A DNA stretch of 64,000 nt, taken from Maritimibacter fusiformis. GTDB taxonomy: Bacteria; Pseudomonadota; Alphaproteobacteria; Rhodobacterales; Rhodobacteraceae. The stretch lies in NCBI RefSeq assembly GCF_008086115.1, contig NZ_VSIY01000005.1:186001-250000 (forward strand), read 5' to 3'. Under the pieces are notes generated by a model. The model was not told where the DNA came from, did not search any database, and was given only the letters and a program-made list of their open reading frames with translations. Position 1 is the stretch's first letter, and every line of letters starts with the position of its first letter. The position numbers and the translations under genes are program-made. Positions 26,760 to 35,059 of this stretch are shown piece by piece.

Positions 26760-27430
26760 GGGACACGAACCTGCGCAGTGGCGTCGAACTCAGGGATGTT
26801 TCCAAGTCCTACAAGCTCAAGACCGGCGAGGTGAAGCCGATCATCAACGGGCTGACCACGACAGTGCCGTGGAAGAACATCGGCCTGGTCGGCCGCAACG
26901 GCGCCGGCAAGTCGACGTTTCTCAGGCTGTTGGCCGGCATCATCCAGCCCGACGAGGGCGAGATTCGGCGCAATGCCTCGATCTCCTTCCCGCTGGGTTT
27001 TCGCGGCAGCTTTCACCGCGACCTCAGCGGCATCGAGAACGTCCGTTTCGTGTCGCGGATCTATGGTCAGAACACCGAGTATATCGTTGATTACGTGCGC
27101 GAATTCTCGGAGCTTGGCGGCTTTCTGAATGAACCCTACAAGACCTACTCCTCGGGCATGGGGGCGCGGCTGGCTTTCGGGTTGAGCCTGGCGATGGATT
27201 TCGACATCTACCTGATCGACGAAATCATGTCGGTGGGCGACAAGAACTTCCAGGAGAAATCCAGCGCGGCCTTTCACGAGCGGATGAAGACGGCCTGTCT
27301 CTACATGGTGTCGCACTCGATGGAGGTGCTCGAGGAATATTGCGAGGCGGGGATCATGCTGGAGAACGGGGTGCTGACCTATTTCGACGATGTGTCCGAC
27401 GCCGTCGCCGCCTACAATGACCTGTTCTAG
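26756..27430 (+). CDS. kpsT: Capsular polysaccharide ABC transporter ATPase
   Basis: A 224-residue ATPase with Walker A GRNGAGKST, signature YSSGMGARL, Walker B IYLIDEIMSVGD, and H-loop VSHS, all typical of KpsT/Wzt. It has no C-terminal carbohydrate-binding extension, as in group 2 capsule KpsT. It drives export with the upstream permease. Confidence 0.92.
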   Translation: MRDTNLRSGVELRDVSKSYKLKTGEVKPIINGLTTTVPWKNIGLVGRNGAGKSTFLRLLAGIIQPDEGEIRRNASISFPLGFRGSFHRDLSGIENVRFVSRIYGQNTEYIVDYVREFSELGGFLNEPYKTYSSGMGARLAFGLSLAMDFDIYLIDEIMSVGDKNFQEKSSAAFHERMKTACLYMVSHSMEVLEEYCEAGIMLENGVLTYFDDVSDAVAAYNDLF

Positions 27431-27517
27431 GCGCAGCATGGCCGCAACATTCCGATTTCCATATCGTTTCATTGCCCTATCGGCTAAAATCGCAGCAACC
27501 TGCACCCAAGGGACCGC

Positions 27518-28735
27518 ATGAAAGACACGCCAGAAACCACGGAGACCAAGGCCGAAAAGCCGCAAGTCGTCCAGAAGGTGATCGAACTGCCCAAGCGCCC
27601 GGCCAGCACCAAGGCCAAGCCGCGCTATTGGCTCAGGGCGTCGTTTTTCCTTGTGGTGCTGCTGCCGATCGTCCTGTCGGCGTTCTATTTCGCCTTTGTT
27701 GCGTCGGACCGCTACGCGGTCGAGATCAAGTTCGCCGTGCGCTCGCCCTCGGGTGATCCCAGTGGGACCGACCTGTCGGGTTTGATGGGGGGGATGTCAT
27801 CGGGCGGGATCACCACCGTCGACAGCTACATGGTCACCGATTTCCTGGCGTCGCGCGACCTGATCGACAAGCTCGAGCAGCGCATCGACCTGCGGCAGAT
27901 GTTCGACCGCGAAGGCATCGACTTTTTCTCGCGTTTCAGCCGCGACAGGCCCAAGGAGGAATTCCTCAAGTATCTGGAATGGCGGATCAATCCGTATTTC
28001 GACAATTCCTCGCAGATCATCACGGTCGAAGTTCAGGCATTTTCCCCCGAAGACGCGAAGCTGCTGGCCAGCCAGGTGCTGGCGCTGTCGGGCGAGCTGA
28101 TCAACGAGGTCTCGGAACGCGCGCGTCTCGACACCGTGCGCAGCGCCGAGGAAGAGGTGCGCCGCAACGAGATGCTTCTGCGCGACCATCGCGCCAAGAT
28201 GGCCCAGTTCCGCGAGGACGGCCAGGACGTGGACCCGACCCGCTCGGTCGAAGCGCAGCAGCAGCTTCTTGGCCGGCTGGAAGGCGAGTTGTCGGAAAAG
28301 CAGACCCAGCTTGCCACCCTGCTGGAGTTTCTCAACACCGAGGCGCCGCGGGTGAAGTTCCTCGACAGCGAGATCGCGGCGCTGGAGGAACAGGTGGCGC
28401 GGCAACGCGCGCGCCTTGGTGCCGGCGGTGCTCCCGGCCCCGGCGACGACGGCGGCGAAACCCTCAGCCAGCGGGTCAGCAACTACGAGGGGCTGGCAGT
28501 CGATCTCGAGTTCCTGCAACGCGCCTACGTGTCGTCGATGACCTCGCTCGAGGCCGCCCGGCTCGAAGCGGACCGGCAACAGCGCTACCTTGCGGCCTTC
28601 GTCCTGCCGTCGCTGCCGGAAAAGGCGATCTACCCGTATCGATTCCTCAACGTGGTCCTGATCGGGGTCGTTGCGTTCATGGCCTGGTCGATCACCGTGC
28701 TGTTCGGCGCGATCATCCGCGAACACCTGCCGTAA
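27518..28735 (+). CDS. kpsE: Capsule export inner-membrane protein KpsE-like (polysaccharide co-polymerase)
   Basis: A 405-residue protein. A proline/lysine-rich cytoplasmic tail precedes a membrane segment at about 48-68. A large periplasmic part follows, with a coiled coil at about 190-300 (EEEVRRNEMLLRDHR, LEGELSEKQTQL), and a second membrane segment lies near the C-terminus (about 378-400). This architecture and the ending PEKAIYPYRF fit KpsE/CtrB/BexC proteins, which bridge the ABC transporter to the outer-membrane export channel. It starts at an ATG after AAGGGA. Confidence 0.87.
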   Translation: MKDTPETTETKAEKPQVVQKVIELPKRPASTKAKPRYWLRASFFLVVLLPIVLSAFYFAFVASDRYAVEIKFAVRSPSGDPSGTDLSGLMGGMSSGGITTVDSYMVTDFLASRDLIDKLEQRIDLRQMFDREGIDFFSRFSRDRPKEEFLKYLEWRINPYFDNSSQIITVEVQAFSPEDAKLLASQVLALSGELINEVSERARLDTVRSAEEEVRRNEMLLRDHRAKMAQFREDGQDVDPTRSVEAQQQLLGRLEGELSEKQTQLATLLEFLNTEAPRVKFLDSEIAALEEQVARQRARLGAGGAPGPGDDGGETLSQRVSNYEGLAVDLEFLQRAYVSSMTSLEAARLEADRQQRYLAAFVLPSLPEKAIYPYRFLNVVLIGVVAFMAWSITVLFGAIIREHLP

Positions 28736-28838
28736 CGCACAGATCCGCCGCACAGAATTGGCATCAAGACGTTAGACACGGCCTGCGATATTTGGTAGCG
28801 TCCTTCCCGAAGTCTGCCACATATAGGGCCATATCCGT

Positions 28839-30011
28839 ATGCCTTCGCGCCTAGCCCGCAAGAACCGATTCGTATTGGGAATTTTTCTCGCGGTCGCAAC
28901 GCTCGTTGCCGGTTGCAACAAGCTGCCGTCGGACGGCCCGCTGACCCGCGAGATCATCGAGGAAAGCGCCACCGGCGACTTTGTCCTGATCAGCATGACC
29001 GATGCGATCTCGCAGGCCTTGATGAGCGACGGTGAGCGCGGCTTCGGCCCGGTCGTCGCCCCCGCCTCGGCGGGGCTGCCGCAGAACCGGATCGCGGTCG
29101 GCGACGTGCTGGGGGTGCGCATCCTCGAGGCCGGCACCAACGGCCCCTTCGCCGGCGGCGGCGGGCTGGGACATGCCGATTTCCCCAAGGTGCTGGTCGA
29201 ATCCGACGGCACCATCTCGCTGCCCTATGTCGGCACCATTCGCGCGCTCGGGCGCAAGCCGCGCGACATCGAACAGGACATCGTCGAGCGGCTGGCGGGG
29301 TCCGCGATCGAACCGCAGGCGGTGGTGGGCGTGGTCGAATCGGCCTCCAACATCGTGACCGTGGCGGGCGATGCCGGGCGGCCCGGCCCGCTGCCCCTGA
29401 CCCTGCGCCCGACCCGTCTGGCCGAGGTCATCGCCGCGGCCGGCGGCAGCCGTTATCCGGCCTATGACACCCGCGTCACCCTGGTGCGCGACGGCCGACG
29501 CGGCAGCCTCAACCTGATGGAGGTGATGGAAAGCCCGTCGCACAACCCGCTGGTGCAGCGCGGCGACATGGTGGTGCTGGCGCATGAGCCGCGCAGTTTC
29601 ACCATCAACGGCGCGGTCGGACGCGGCGGCGTGTTCCCGTTCGAGACCGCGCGCATGACCCTGCTCGACGCGCTCGGACGTGCCGGCGGGCTGTCGGACA
29701 TGCGCGCCGACCCCAAGGGCGTCTTCGTGTTCAGGTTCGAGCCGGTGGCGAAACTCAAGCGCCTCGGTGTTCCCAACCTGGCCCGGTTCGAGAACGATCC
29801 GCGTGGCGTGCCCACCGTCTACATGATCGACATGCAACAGGTGCGCTCGCGCTTTTTCGCGCAAAGCTTCTACGTGCAGTCCGGCGATGCCATCTATGTC
29901 TCGAATTCCGAGACCGTGCAGACCCAGAAGCTCCTGACCCTGTTCGATCTTTCGATCGGCACCGGCGCGTCGCTGGTCGGGGCGGGTGCGGATATCGCGG
30001 GCGCGCTGTAG
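28839..30011 (+). CDS. Outer-membrane polysaccharide export lipoprotein (Wza/KpsD/BexD-like)
   Basis: A 390-residue protein with a lipoprotein signal peptide ending in the lipobox LVAGC (Cys at about 26). A Poly_export domain (GDVLGVRI through ESDGTISLPYVGTIRA) and SLBB-type repeats (VTVAGDAGRPGPLPL, FTINGAVGRGG) follow. Such proteins form the outer-membrane exit pore for capsule. It is the last gene of the kpsM-T-E export block. The smaller size resembles BexD/CtrA more than E. coli KpsD. Confidence 0.88.
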   Translation: MPSRLARKNRFVLGIFLAVATLVAGCNKLPSDGPLTREIIEESATGDFVLISMTDAISQALMSDGERGFGPVVAPASAGLPQNRIAVGDVLGVRILEAGTNGPFAGGGGLGHADFPKVLVESDGTISLPYVGTIRALGRKPRDIEQDIVERLAGSAIEPQAVVGVVESASNIVTVAGDAGRPGPLPLTLRPTRLAEVIAAAGGSRYPAYDTRVTLVRDGRRGSLNLMEVMESPSHNPLVQRGDMVVLAHEPRSFTINGAVGRGGVFPFETARMTLLDALGRAGGLSDMRADPKGVFVFRFEPVAKLKRLGVPNLARFENDPRGVPTVYMIDMQQVRSRFFAQSFYVQSGDAIYVSNSETVQTQKLLTLFDLSIGTGASLVGAGADIAGAL

Positions 30012-30065
30012 GCGCGCGCGCAGGGTCGCCGCGGGGATTCCGTCACGCCATCTCTCAGGGAAATC

Positions 30066-30117
30066 CCTGGTACCCGAGGCCGGACCCGAACCGGCACGCC
30101 TTGCGGCGGGGGATTTT
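30066..30117 (-). pseudogene. 3'-half tRNA-Leu(CAA) fragment (integration scar)
   Basis: Read leftward, this stretch matches a tRNA-Leu from the anticodon loop (TTCAAAA, anticodon CAA) to the encoded CCA. The 3' anticodon stem TCCCC, a long variable arm (CGCC GCAA GGCG), a T-arm GCCGG TTCGGGT CCGGC, and the acceptor strand CTCGGGT-A-CCA are intact. No D-arm, acceptor 5' strand or matching 5' anticodon stem precedes it. This is the form left at the distal end of an element that integrated in a tRNA-Leu gene. Confidence 0.75.
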
Positions 30118-30569
30118 GAATTCTCACGAAAGTATTATATATCTGATACTTATTAGTTTCAACTCCCACCAAATTCGATGGCTTCCCACCGTCGAGTGGA
30201 AGTCAGAAAGCACCTATGCATAGGACAAATTTACATGACACGGTGCGGCGGCGCACCGTCGCGAGGTCTCAGGCCCAGACAGGATAGATTACCCTCCGCC
30301 GCAAGAGGGCACCTCGATTATTGATCCCTTTCGGTCGCACATAGGGGACTGGTCGAGGCCGGTCATTGCGCGCCTCCCGCCATGGTCTCGCCCCGGAGCA
30401 GCGCACGGTTCCGTTCGGCCGCTGCGCGATCTTCTTGCCATCACCGGCGGCGCTCATAGCGCGTTTGAGAAGCTGCAAGACACCGCCAACAACCCGAAAT
30501 CTCCTAACCCCCTCTGAAAGCTTCGCAAGCACAAGGAAAATCCTCATGCGACACAATAACTTAAGCTGG
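30118..30569. other. AT-richer gene-free stretch between the tRNA-Leu scar and attL
   Basis: About 450 bp with no convincing gene. It includes an AT-rich part near 30130-30160. An 8-bp-stem hairpin with a 4-nt loop lies at 30240-30259 and could serve as a terminator. It may be a remnant of the element that left the tRNA-Leu scar. Confidence 0.4.
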
Positions 30570-30588
30570 GGAAGTGGCAGCCCGTAGG
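30570..30588. repeat. attL, left direct repeat of the tRNA-Glu element
   Basis: Identical over 19 bp to 42892-42910. It is the displaced original 3' end of tRNA-Glu (14 bp of tRNA plus flank). The sequences diverge immediately on both sides. Confidence 0.85.
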
Positions 30589-30745
30589 TCGCTGGAACGG
30601 GTGTCTTTACCTTATGCCTCACGTTGCGATCTGTTCGCTTTTTCAATGGCTTAATGAGAACATGTGGTTTCCACTTGTTCCCGCCTGTCGCGCAAAATGA
30701 CATTTCTTATGGTATGCGGGATGGTTGGCCGGGAAAGGGCGTTCA

Positions 30746-32071
30746 ATGCCGAAGCAAGCGAAAGAGATGGGAGCGCTCGAAGTCAAGCGTGCTGCACACC
30801 CCGGCGATCACGAAAACAACGTCTGGATCGCCGCCGGGGGCGTCTCTGGGCTGCTTCTGCAGATCACACCTGGCGGGGCCAAAAGCTGGATCCTGCGCAC
30901 CGTCATTGCAGGCAAGCGGCGGGTGATCGGCCTCGGGCCCTATCCGGGGGTTGGGCTCGCCGATGCCCGGAACGCAGCCCGCGAGATGAAAACCCAGATC
31001 ATGGATGGCCGTGACCCGGTGGCCGAACGGGAAGCCCGCAAGGCCGAGCTGGCCGCAGCCGCGCGCCGCTCGCTGACGCTGCGCGAAGCCGTCGAGCGGT
31101 TCCTGGCGATCAAGGGCAAGGAGTTCAGCAGCGACAAGCACCGCGCCGCGTGGGGCCGCGAGGTCGATCGACTGGTCGGTGCCACCCTCGGCAACCTGCA
31201 AGTCGATTCCATCGACATGCGCGACGTGCTCGCCGCCCTTGAGCCGCACTGGCACGTCCGCACCGACACCGCCAAGCGGGTGCGCCAGCGCCTTGAGCGC
31301 GTGTTTGATTGGGCGACCGTCGCCGGCCACCGGTCAGGCGAGAACCCTGCACGGTGGAAAGGCGCCCTCGCCGAGCTGCTCCCGTCGCCCTCGAAGGTCG
31401 CGAAGTCGCAGAACTGGCCAGCGCTCGCCCAGACCGACGCCGCGAGATGGTGGGCTGATCTGCGCAAGCGGGAAGGCAACGCCAGCCGCGCCTTGGAGTT
31501 CGCTGCGCTGACGTGGGCTCGATCCGGGGACGTGCGCGGCGCGCGCTGGGACGAGATCGACGCCCATCGCGGCCTGTGGATCATCCCGGCCGACCGCATG
31601 AAGGCTGGCCGCGAGCACCGCGTCCCGCTCTCGGCGCCCGCCATCGCGGTCATTGAGGGGTTGACCCGACTTGCGGACAACCCGCTGATTTTTCCGGCCC
31701 TACGAGGCGGCATGCTCTCGGACGCGGCCCTCGGCGCAGCGATGAGGCGCATCCACGAGGCCAAGGTCAGGCGTGATGTGAAGGCCGGCATCGCGGAGGA
31801 CAAGGCCGGATATCGAGACGCACGCACCGGGCGGGCCGCTGTGCCGCATGGTCTCCGGTCGACCGCGCGTGACTGGGCTGTCGAACGCGGGATCGACCAC
31901 ACGATGGCGGAAATCGCCCTGGCGCACGTGGTTGGTTCGGAGGTCGAGCGGGCCTATCGGCGAAGCGACATGCTCGACCAGCGGCGCGCCATGATGGACG
32001 CGTGGGCCGCCTTCCTCGATGGGCGCGAGGTCGCCGGCGGGAACGTGGTTGATCTCAAAACCGCACGCTAG
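30746..32071 (+). CDS. int: P4-type tyrosine recombinase (integrase)
   Basis: A 441-residue integrase. The N-terminal DUF4102-type arm-binding domain shows LLLQITPGGAKSW and the family sequence IGLGPYPGVGLADARNAA. The catalytic domain has Arg in TWARSGDVRGARW (about 265), HGLRSTARDW (about 366) and Tyr in RAYRRS (about 403). The ATG is chosen for its GGAAAGGG site; a TTG seven codons upstream is weaker. It should catalyse integration at tRNA-Glu. It lies just inside attL, and its stop overlaps the convergent Arc-like gene by 4 bp. Confidence 0.93.
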   Translation: MPKQAKEMGALEVKRAAHPGDHENNVWIAAGGVSGLLLQITPGGAKSWILRTVIAGKRRVIGLGPYPGVGLADARNAAREMKTQIMDGRDPVAEREARKAELAAAARRSLTLREAVERFLAIKGKEFSSDKHRAAWGREVDRLVGATLGNLQVDSIDMRDVLAALEPHWHVRTDTAKRVRQRLERVFDWATVAGHRSGENPARWKGALAELLPSPSKVAKSQNWPALAQTDAARWWADLRKREGNASRALEFAALTWARSGDVRGARWDEIDAHRGLWIIPADRMKAGREHRVPLSAPAIAVIEGLTRLADNPLIFPALRGGMLSDAALGAAMRRIHEAKVRRDVKAGIAEDKAGYRDARTGRAAVPHGLRSTARDWAVERGIDHTMAEIALAHVVGSEVERAYRRSDMLDQRRAMMDAWAAFLDGREVAGGNVVDLKTAR

Positions 32072-32487
32072 CCGTCGCCATCATCTGCTTCAGCTTTCCG
32101 GCGGCGCTCTGCATCGTATTCGACAATATCGACTATCTCCGAGACTAGGCGCATCAGCCGTTCGCGTGAAACCTTGTCCCGTGCGAAGTCCGGATCGATG
32201 TAGTAACCAACCAATGCGGCGGTCAGTTCTTCACCATACGATGTACCGCGCCGCTCCGCCTGATCCCTAATCGCAGCCCTGTAGGCATCCGGAATTTGCT
32301 CCTCCGGTGGAACCCAACGCCACCCAGCCTGTCGACGTTCCATTTGCCTAAAGTGGTTCTCAAGAGCGGCCACGATTTCCGCGTTCATCGACCGCCCGTG
32401 CGCGGCCGCCGAGTGCTTGATCCGCTCTCTCATGCCCTCCGGCGGGCGGATTACGATCTGCCCGAGTTCGGCCTTTTCGCTTTTCAT
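32068..32487 (-). CDS. Arc-family ribbon-helix-helix DNA-binding protein
   Basis: A 139-residue protein. Residues about 8-50 form a ribbon-helix-helix of the Arc type (IVIRPPEGMRERIKHSA followed by RSMNAEIVAALE). The ATG is supported by an AGAGGAA site; the frame runs 18 codons further upstream. It is divergent from another small RHH gene and faces a shared operator. It is probably a repressor of the element's early promoter, comparable to a phage immunity switch. The C-terminal half is charged and not recognised. Confidence 0.78.
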   Translation of the reverse strand: MKSEKAELGQIVIRPPEGMRERIKHSAAAHGRSMNAEIVAALENHFRQMERRQAGWRWVPPEEQIPDAYRAAIRDQAERRGTSYGEELTAALVGYYIDPDFARDKVSRERLMRLVSEIVDIVEYDAERRRKAEADDGDG

Positions 32488-32518
32488 CACGGTTCCTCTG
32501 AATCGACACTCGCATTCT

Positions 32519-32580
32519 GTGACTATTTTGCGTTGACACAATACTCACATTAAGTGAGTATAGTCGCAATGTGTGACTAT
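32519..32580 (+). promoter_or_regulatory. Divergent promoter/operator switch of the element
   Basis: A TTGACA -35 box (32533-32538) is followed by a perfect inverted repeat, atactcac-attaa-gtgagtat (32541-32561), and a TATAGT-like -10 (32559-32564; spacing about 20 bp). The sequence tgtgactat occurs on both sides (near 32519 and 32572). The inverted repeat covers the spacer and touches the -10, so a bound repressor would block rightward transcription. Confidence 0.6.
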
Positions 32581-32590
32581 GGAGGACCAG

Positions 32591-32761
32591 ATGAAGAAAA
32601 TCCAAATCGGCATCCGCTTTCCCGAGGACGTAAAGCGGTTCATCGACCAAGAGGCTGCGCGCAACTGTTCCAGTGCAAATTCGGAAGTAATCCGCGCGAT
32701 CCGGGAGCGGATGGATCGGATCGGCGAGCGCAGCGACGCCGATGAAAGGGCATCGGCATGA
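32591..32761 (+). CDS. Small Arc-like ribbon-helix-helix protein
   Basis: A 56-residue protein beginning KKIQIGIRFPEDVKRFI, then an SANSEVIRAIRERM helix. This is the ribbon-helix-helix pattern of Arc/MetJ repressors. A GGAGGA site directly precedes the chosen ATG. Together with the divergent Arc-like gene it probably forms a two-repressor switch. Its stop overlaps the next gene as ATGA. Confidence 0.75.
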   Translation: MKKIQIGIRFPEDVKRFIDQEAARNCSSANSEVIRAIRERMDRIGERSDADERASA

Positions 32762-32985
32762 CGGTAATGAACCACCCCCCCGCGATCAACATCCCGCCGG
32801 CGCGTCGGTTCGTGACGGACGTGGAAATCGGCGAAATCTTCGGCTGCCACCGCACCTGGGTCTGGCGAATGCTCAAGCGATCCGACTTTCCGAGGCCGTT
32901 GAAACTGAGCCCCGGCGTCACGCGCTGGCGGGCCGAGGATATCGAGGCCTGGATTGCAGAAAAGGAAAAGGAGACCGCGAAATGA
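32758..32985 (+). CDS. AlpA-like HTH regulator/excisionase
   Basis: A 75-residue protein with a winged-helix DNA-binding pattern: VTDVEIGEIFGCHRTWVWRM, then FPRPLKLSPGVTRWRAEDIEAWI. This is the AlpA/MerR-type fold used by satellites and prophages to activate integrase/excision functions. It is overlapped at both ends by ATGA junctions, so it lies in the early operon. Confidence 0.85.
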   Translation: MTVMNHPPAINIPPARRFVTDVEIGEIFGCHRTWVWRMLKRSDFPRPLKLSPGVTRWRAEDIEAWIAEKEKETAK

Positions 32986-33404
32986 TGGGCCCAGAAACGA
33001 GCCGGACCGCTGGGGCGGCCACCCCAAACGGTCCAGAGGCCGCAATTCCCGTGAAAAAGAAGCTCAGCCATGGGGAAGATAGCATGAACGATTGTTCCCG
33101 CACAATCCCGGACCAACGACTCGACAGAATGATCGCGGCCCGGCCTCCCAGCCTCATAGGCACGCTCTACCGGGCGCGCAGATTCCTGTGTGAGGCGATG
33201 GCGGCGACGCCCATGGACGACGACACGCTGGTCGACCCCCTGCTGGTGATTGAGGACCAGATACTCGCGGCCCGACCAACGACGCTGGCCGACGCCTACC
33301 GGCGGCTCTTGGCCCTTGTGCCAGACTTGGCCTCCGACCTTGACGCCCCGCACCTTGCCGAACTCCGCGCGGAGATCGAGGCGGAAATCGGCGGGAAGGT
33401 ATAA
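32982..33404 (+). CDS. Hypothetical protein of the element's early operon
   Basis: A 140-residue protein, not recognised. It starts at the ATG overlapping the AlpA-like stop. The N-terminal 45 residues look disordered; the rest is helical and acidic (RLDRMIAARPPSLIGTLYRARRFL, then LRAEIEAEIG). It is followed by 3 bp and the rep-like gene. It may be a replication accessory, but there is no motif to support this. Confidence 0.6.
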   Translation: MMGPETSRTAGAATPNGPEAAIPVKKKLSHGEDSMNDCSRTIPDQRLDRMIAARPPSLIGTLYRARRFLCEAMAATPMDDDTLVDPLLVIEDQILAARPTTLADAYRRLLALVPDLASDLDAPHLAELRAEIEAEIGGKV

Positions 33405-33407
33405 TGC

Positions 33408-34499
33408 ATGGCGAGGAGCGAAAAGACCGATCGCGCAGCCCGAACCTTCGAATGGCTGCGCAGCCTGCAAACCGCTATCGGGGTTGAGCTTGCCCGCAAA
33501 CTGGACAAGGGGGATGGGCGCACCTTGCGCCCTCTCGACCTCTGTGTGGCCATGTCGCTGACTGGATGGTTCGACGCTGACCTCAAGTGCTTCCGATCAC
33601 AGGTGGCAATCGCCGAGGATGTGGGCTGCTCGGAGAAGAGCGCTGCCGCCTCGGTTGCCCGCCTTCTGGACGCCGGGTTCCTCCTTGTCCCGCCGGTGAA
33701 GAAGACCAAGAAGGGCGGATTTAGCGGCCGGCCAGCGACGACATATCGCGCAACTATCCCCGCCGAAGATGGGATTTCCGAGGACGAAGTTTCCGGAAGC
33801 ACGGTTCGGGAAAGTTTCGATAACGCGCCGGTGATTTCCGGAAGCACGGTTCCGGTGATTTCCGGAAGCACGGTTCCGACCAACCCCTTGAGAGAACCCT
33901 TGGAGAGAACCCCTGTAAAGAACACCCCCCCTACCCCCCGCAATGCGGGGGGCGCGGACGTGCCGGATCGGGGAGATGGAAGGGCTGAGGAGGGGGAGCA
34001 GGTGAGCGAGGTCGTCCTTTTCCCCAGCAGGCAACCGGTGGCCAGCGTCTTAACGGCTCAGACCGATCTTCCGAAGATGCCTAGTCGCAGGCCACCCACC
34101 AACCTCGCCGGCGAGCTCTGCCCCGGGTGCGACACTCTGGACGACGAAGCGGAGGTATTCTGGAACGAATACCCGAACCCGGAAGCTTGGGGAGCCGTTT
34201 GCAGGGCATGGCGGGGCGCGCGACGCATGGCGACCTTCGAGCAGATCATGGAAGGTCTCGATGCCTACATTCGCCGCACCGATAATTCACGCGATCGGGG
34301 TTTTCGGGCTGCTCCAGCCAATTGGCTCAAGGACAGGCGATGGGTTGATCCGGAGCGCACTGAACGTAGGGGCGTTGAGACAACCAGCGAACGCATGAAC
34401 CGCCTCGGCTTGGCGGGTCCAAACGAATGCGGTGAGATCGACGGGCCGCGCAAAGCACCGGCAATCATCTTCGAAGACCTGCAGGGGGGCGGCCGATGA
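33408..34499 (+). CDS. Replication-initiator-like protein with N-terminal winged helix
   Basis: A 363-residue protein. Residues about 30-120 form a winged helix-turn-helix (SQVAIAEDVGCSEKSAAASVARLLDAGFL) typical of phage replication O-type proteins. A flexible middle carries repeated SGSTV units. The C-terminal part, FWNEYPNPEAWGAVCRAWRGAR then APANWLKDRRWVDP, resembles the ending of phage and plasmid replication proteins. In the operon it occupies the place of a satellite rep gene. No ATPase or primase motif is visible, so it would need host or helper enzymes. Confidence 0.65.
   Translation: MARSEKTDRAARTFEWLRSLQTAIGVELARKLDKGDGRTLRPLDLCVAMSLTGWFDADLKCFRSQVAIAEDVGCSEKSAAASVARLLDAGFLLVPPVKKTKKGGFSGRPATTYRATIPAEDGISEDEVSGSTVRESFDNAPVISGSTVPVISGSTVPTNPLREPLERTPVKNTPPTPRNAGGADVPDRGDGRAEEGEQVSEVVLFPSRQPVASVLTAQTDLPKMPSRRPPTNLAGELCPGCDTLDDEAEVFWNEYPNPEAWGAVCRAWRGARRMATFEQIMEGLDAYIRRTDNSRDRGFRAAPANWLKDRRWVDPERTERRGVETTSERMNRLGLAGPNECGEIDGPRKAPAIIFEDLQGGGR
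33790..33876 (+). repeat. Three iteron-like copies inside the rep-like gene
   Basis: The 18-bp unit tttccggaagcacggttc occurs at 33790-33807, 33835-33852 and 33859-33876. The last two are part of a 24-bp tandem unit. Each unit contains the palindrome TTCCGGAA. All are in frame and encode SGSTV. They could be binding sites for the rep-like protein, that is, an origin within the gene. Confidence 0.6.
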
Positions 34500-35059
34500 A
34501 CGTGATCACCACCAACGCCCGGCAGGCAGTAATTTTCGGCTGGCTCTGGAATCCGGAAGGGGTGCTGCACCGGTACCGCGTGCCTGATCACCTCGGCGAC
34601 GATGCGATCCGAGCCGAGGTCGGCGATCTGGTCCGGGATTTGGACGACACGCTGCCCGGCGGCCTCGATGCCGATGCCCTCGACGTCTACCTCGAAGGCA
34701 CTTGGCGCGCCCTGCGACGGTCGTGGGCGGGCCTGTGTTGGCCGCCGGCGAAGGTCCTGATCGAAGCCGCCCATGATGCCGCACACGCCCACGGGGCCGG
34801 TTACCGCGAGGAGGTGGCGCTGAGAGGGCTGACTGAGTTCTACGCCGCCCACGGCCGCCCGCTGGCCGGTGTTGCGACACCTGCACGAACCGCGGAGATG
34901 ATCCGCCGGGGCATCGTGACCGCCCGCGAGGCCCGACACGCCGGTTTCCCGCTCACCCCGCAGGACGACGCCGAGGCGCGACGCCAGCCGCCCTGTCAAA
35001 GCGAAATCGAGACGGCGATCAGGTGTCGGGCGCGGCTGCGAGGCCTGGGGGCAAGCTGA
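34496..35059 (+). CDS. Hypothetical protein of the element
   Basis: A 187-residue soluble protein, not recognised. It overlaps the rep-like stop as ATGA. It has a tryptophan-rich centre (GTWRALRRSWAGLCWPP) and a helical C-terminal part. It is probably part of the replication/early operon. Confidence 0.6.
   Translation: MNVITTNARQAVIFGWLWNPEGVLHRYRVPDHLGDDAIRAEVGDLVRDLDDTLPGGLDADALDVYLEGTWRALRRSWAGLCWPPAKVLIEAAHDAAHAHGAGYREEVALRGLTEFYAAHGRPLAGVATPARTAEMIRRGIVTAREARHAGFPLTPQDDAEARRQPPCQSEIETAIRCRARLRGLGAS

Noticed and set aside
30054..30067. cagggaaatccctg as a terminator of the export operon
   Set aside because: The stem is only 5 bp with no T-run, and its end overlaps the tRNA-Leu fragment.
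30269..30703. Leftward 144-codon frame crossing attL
   Set aside because: It spans the integration junction, so it cannot be an ancestral gene, and it has no recognisable sequence.
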